Positions 51,692 through 54,285 of a stretch of 54,285 bases of DNA are shown here, piece after piece; the first letter of the stretch is position 1; each line of letters starts with the position of its first letter. The DNA is taken from contig NZ_LR134427.1 of assembly GCF_900637865.1 (NCBI RefSeq), positions 1-54,285 on the forward strand, in the 5' to 3' direction. Made by a program: the position numbers and the translations under genes. The notes under the pieces are model-generated. The model saw only the letters and a list, made by a program, of their open reading frames with translations, was not told the origin of the DNA and did no database searches. Source of the DNA: Legionella adelaidensis. Lineage in GTDB: Bacteria; Pseudomonadota; Gammaproteobacteria; Legionellales; Legionellaceae.

Positions 51692-51696
51692 AAGAC

Positions 51697-51725
51697 TTGA
51701 CATCATCTTCTGAAAAAGCCAAAAT
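51697..51725 (+). promoter_or_regulatory. Predicted tRNA promoter
   Basis: TTGACA (51697-51702), a perfect -35, is followed after 17 bases by CAAAAT (51720-51725). The tRNA begins 13 bases after the -10, as expected. Confidence 0.6.
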
Positions 51726-51738
51726 CACGCCTCCTTAT

Positions 51739-51815
51739 GGCTATGTAGCTCAGCCGGTTAGAGCGCGGCACTCATAATGCTGAGGTCGGTGGTTCGAGTC
51801 CACCCATAGCCACCA
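51739..51815 (+). tRNA. tRNA-Met (CAT), elongator type
   Basis: A 77-base tRNA with encoded CCA. The acceptor stem GGCTATG/CATAGCC, D-arm GCTC...GAGC, anticodon stem CGGCA/TGCTG with loop CTCATAA, and TPsiC arm GGTGG TTCGAGT CCACC all pair. The anticodon is CAT, and the discriminator is A. The sequence is closest in my memory to elongator tRNA-Met, but a lysidine-modified tRNA-Ile2 has the same gene anticodon and cannot be excluded. Confidence 0.93.
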
Positions 51816-51874
51816 TCTATTCCAATCCCCTATTTTTAGTTATCATGAGGCAACCCCCTTTTACCGGTAGTTGA

Positions 51875-54285
51875 ATGCGAAAAATTGTTTTTTATCTGCT
51901 TTTGTTGTGCATTTCTTTTTCACTATTTGCAGATGGAGTTAGCATAAAGACCATTACCCAAAATGGTAAGACCGTTTATATGCTGCAAGCGGGTTCTTTT
52001 TTACAACAAAAAGACGCACAACTTTTACAGAAAAAATTACAAGATTTGGGCCAGCCTATTTTAATTTACCATCCCGACACCCAAAGCCCTTATGTGTTAC
52101 AAATTGGTCCATTAAAAACTTATTCAGAAGCGAAACAAGTACAGAAAAAAGTAGAGCCGGCCGTCCAAGGGCAAAAAGTAGCATTACTTCCAGAAAAATT
52201 TGAGGTATCACCAGGAATTGTTGAAATTCAAAAGAATGAGATAACAGACAGTGAGAAAATAACAGTTCAACCCACACAAGTTAAAATAACTACTACAAGT
52301 ACCCCTATTCATGAAGAGATACCTCCAGTAGTAAACAAAGAAGACGTTGTCAGTACCGCTATTCCACGAACTGAAGGAAAAATTTGGAACTTACGCAATG
52401 CTGATATAAGAGCGGTGATTGCAGAAGTTTCACGTATTACCGGTAAAAACTTTTTGATTGACCCCCGCGTTCAAGGAAAAGTTTCTATTGTTTCCAGTAC
52501 ACCCATGTCAGATAAAGAATTGTATCAAGCGTTTTTATCTATGCTGCAGGTATCGGGCTATGCGGCTATTCAAAATGGGAAAATATTAAAAATTGTTCCC
52601 AACATTGAAGCAAAAACCCAATCCCCCGATCAACTTAGCCAACTAACTCCTGCGCAAGGGGATGAGGTAATGGTACAAGTCATTCCTGTACATTATGTCC
52701 CTGCCGAACAATTAGTCCCTGTATTAAGACCATTGATGCCCCAGTGGAGTAGTGTTTCTGCCTATGCACCATCTAATATGCTTATTCTTTCTGGTCGTGC
52801 TAATAATATTCGCCAACTGGCAAAAATTATTAAACAAGTAGATACCTCTTCATCTAATGGAATAGATATGGTGCCTCTGCAACATGCATTGGCCATGGAT
52901 GTTGTCAACACGTTAAAAGATTTAGTGAAAACGCAGCCCGGTATTGGGGTACATAATCAAACTACCTTGGCTGCAGATGATCGTAACAACTCTGTATTAA
53001 TCAGCGGCTCACAAACAGAGCGCCTGCGGCTACGCGTATTAATTTCAAAATTAGATAAAGAAGGACCTCTTGGAAGTAATAGCAATACGCAGGTCATTTA
53101 TTTAAATTATCTGCGCGCGGAAGACCTTGTACCAATTCTCGCAGGTATTGCTCAATCTAATTTTAGTGGAACTGTAGGAACCACTATTGGAACCATTACC
53201 AGGCCCGCTTTAGATAGCACTAACCCTGCATCTAATTTAGCAGATGGCTCATCGAGTAGTGGAAACACCGCCGCTGCCAATATGAGTGGCAATTATGTCA
53301 CGCAAGGCATGAACGCTGCGGCTACTCCAAATACCACTGGAACTAATACACAAAATGAAGGAAGCACCAAGCCCACTATTCAAATTATTGCCGAACCTAA
53401 CACCAATTCCATTATTATTAATGGGCCGGCAACTTTAATTCGCATTCTAAAAAAAGTCATTAGCCAATTAGACATAAAGCCTGCCCAAATTCTTATTGAA
53501 GCTTTAGTCGCTGAAATTAACGAAAGCGACTTTAATAGCCTTGGTATTGAATGGGGTAGTCGAGTAGGAAAAGACAATACGTTTAGACCAGGGTTTGCAA
53601 TTATTAATTCCAAAACAGGTTTAGATGATTTCCAGGCGCAGATCTATGCGCTGGCACAACAACATAAAGCAAATATCTTATCCACACCTTCTGTTGTAGT
53701 TTTAGATAATCGCCAGGCCAAAATATTAATTGGGAAACAAGTCTCTGTTGCTTCCTCTTCTTATCCTAGCAACGGAAACGGTACCACCACCGCAACTCCC
53801 TATACTACATTTGATCGCGTCAACGTTGCTTTGCACCTCTATGTTCGTCCGCAAATTACTCGCGGCAATGGTATACAAATGCAAATTGATCAGGGCAATG
53901 ACACCCTGGATACAATAAATGCCACCACCACCAACCCCATCTTTAATATCAGTGCTATAGTTACATCAGTACATGTAGAAAGCGGTAATATCATAGTCTT
54001 GGGTGGATTAATGCAAGACGGCTTAACCAATGATAATACGAGAGTGCCGATTTTAGGTGATATACCAGGCGTGGGAAGATTATTTCAACATAAGATCAAT
54101 AATCGTGACAAAAAAATTCTTATGGTCTTTATACGCCCGCTGATTTTGCAAACCGAATGTGACACTTTACAAGTCACCGGAGCCAAGTATTCAGATGTGC
54201 GCCAATATGAGCTCCAAAGTCTTCGAAATCAAGATTATGATCCGAGAAATAATGAAGTAATTATGCCCTCATTAGATAGTGCCCG
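51875..54285 (+). CDS. lspD: Type II secretion system secretin LspD/GspD (3' end beyond window)
   Basis: The outer-membrane channel of the type II secretion system; 803 codons are present and the frame remains open at the edge. It starts at the ATG at 51875 with a signal peptide (residues 1-19, FSLFA). A SPOR-like domain follows (about residues 27-110, YMLQAGSFLQQKDAQLLQKKL), then N0 (LRNADIRAVIAEVSRITGKNF), N1 and N2 domains. N3 has a long Ser/Thr/Asn/Gly-rich insert (about residues 430-505). The secretin domain ends with VPILGDIPGVGRLFQHK and FIRPLIL. No GspC gene precedes it. A SPOR domain on the secretin has been reported for Legionella; this supports both the assignment and the proposed genus. 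The upstream ribosome site is poor. Confidence 0.95.
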   Translation, partial: MRKIVFYLLLLCISFSLFADGVSIKTITQNGKTVYMLQAGSFLQQKDAQLLQKKLQDLGQPILIYHPDTQSPYVLQIGPLKTYSEAKQVQKKVEPAVQGQKVALLPEKFEVSPGIVEIQKNEITDSEKITVQPTQVKITTTSTPIHEEIPPVVNKEDVVSTAIPRTEGKIWNLRNADIRAVIAEVSRITGKNFLIDPRVQGKVSIVSSTPMSDKELYQAFLSMLQVSGYAAIQNGKILKIVPNIEAKTQSPDQLSQLTPAQGDEVMVQVIPVHYVPAEQLVPVLRPLMPQWSSVSAYAPSNMLILSGRANNIRQLAKIIKQVDTSSSNGIDMVPLQHALAMDVVNTLKDLVKTQPGIGVHNQTTLAADDRNNSVLISGSQTERLRLRVLISKLDKEGPLGSNSNTQVIYLNYLRAEDLVPILAGIAQSNFSGTVGTTIGTITRPALDSTNPASNLADGSSSSGNTAAANMSGNYVTQGMNAAATPNTTGTNTQNEGSTKPTIQIIAEPNTNSIIINGPATLIRILKKVISQLDIKPAQILIEALVAEINESDFNSLGIEWGSRVGKDNTFRPGFAIINSKTGLDDFQAQIYALAQQHKANILSTPSVVVLDNRQAKILIGKQVSVASSSYPSNGNGTTTATPYTTFDRVNVALHLYVRPQITRGNGIQMQIDQGNDTLDTINATTTNPIFNISAIVTSVHVESGNIIVLGGLMQDGLTNDNTRVPILGDIPGVGRLFQHKINNRDKKILMVFIRPLILQTECDTLQVTGAKYSDVRQYELQSLRNQDYDPRNNEVIMPSLDSA

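Noticed and set aside
51739-51815. tRNA-Ile2 (CAT) as the first call
   Set aside because: The acceptor stem and the CTCATAA loop context look more like elongator tRNA-Met, but anticodon alone cannot decide, so the alternative is kept in the feature note.

Overview
The window is a 54 kb, AT-rich, gene-dense stretch of a gammaproteobacterial chromosome. Every gene family is bacterial, most genes sit in tightly packed or overlapping operons, and few gaps exceed 250 bases. I infer Legionella or a close relative. The reasons are a type II secretin with an N-terminal SPOR domain, a giant coiled-coil protein resembling Dot/Icm effectors, a secreted cysteine-rich protein of a type I associate with Legionella, glutamine-dependent tRNA amidation (GatCAB) and low G+C. 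No marker gene in the window proves the genus.

Layout, left to right. A VOC protein is followed by a minus-strand valine/branched-chain acyl-CoA catabolism operon (449-3446) and, divergently, recQ. A minus-strand run then holds the complete cytochrome c maturation operon ccmABCDEFGHI, with sohB at its upstream end and a dodecin overlapping its downstream end (5481-12863). A small Pro/Glu-rich protein, a secreted two-module cysteine-rich protein and dnaE follow. GatCAB is divergent from dnaE and ends next to a 120-bp palindromic element. Next come an L,D-transpeptidase lipoprotein, a monohaem cytochrome c and the 1701-residue coiled-coil protein (22410-27515). Then recJ with its companion gene, a Mth938-domain protein and a long minus-strand block of RNA and chromosome maintenance genes (relA, rlmD, rluB, scpB, scpA, trpS, a YciO-like protein, rnm). 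Plus-strand nadE, two beta-barrel outer-membrane proteins, rpe and slt follow. The right end carries a hypothetical gene, a DegQ/DegP protease, pgeF, rluD, miaB, a class II Fic protein with a striking double palindrome upstream, a CAT tRNA, and the start of lspD, which runs off the window.

Several genes are linked functionally. The Ccm system would mature the cytochrome at 21913-22314. GatCAB supplies Gln-tRNA and/or Asn-tRNA. ScpA and ScpB work together with SMC. The L,D-transpeptidase and Slt act on peptidoglycan. LspD is the outer-membrane channel through which signal-peptide-bearing proteins, perhaps including the cysteine-rich one, could be exported.

The most unusual content is non-coding or cryptic. 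There are four families of small palindromic repeats; one of them appears to supply the stop codon of both recQ and relA. There is a paired 11-bp-spaced operator between fic and the tRNA gene. A cysteine pattern in TrpRS nearly matches the iron-sulfur type. The secreted cysteine-rich protein is an exact 90-residue duplication, and the giant protein contains a recurring 'YKKxQPHL' repeat. I saw no CRISPR array, prophage, transposase gene or rRNA.
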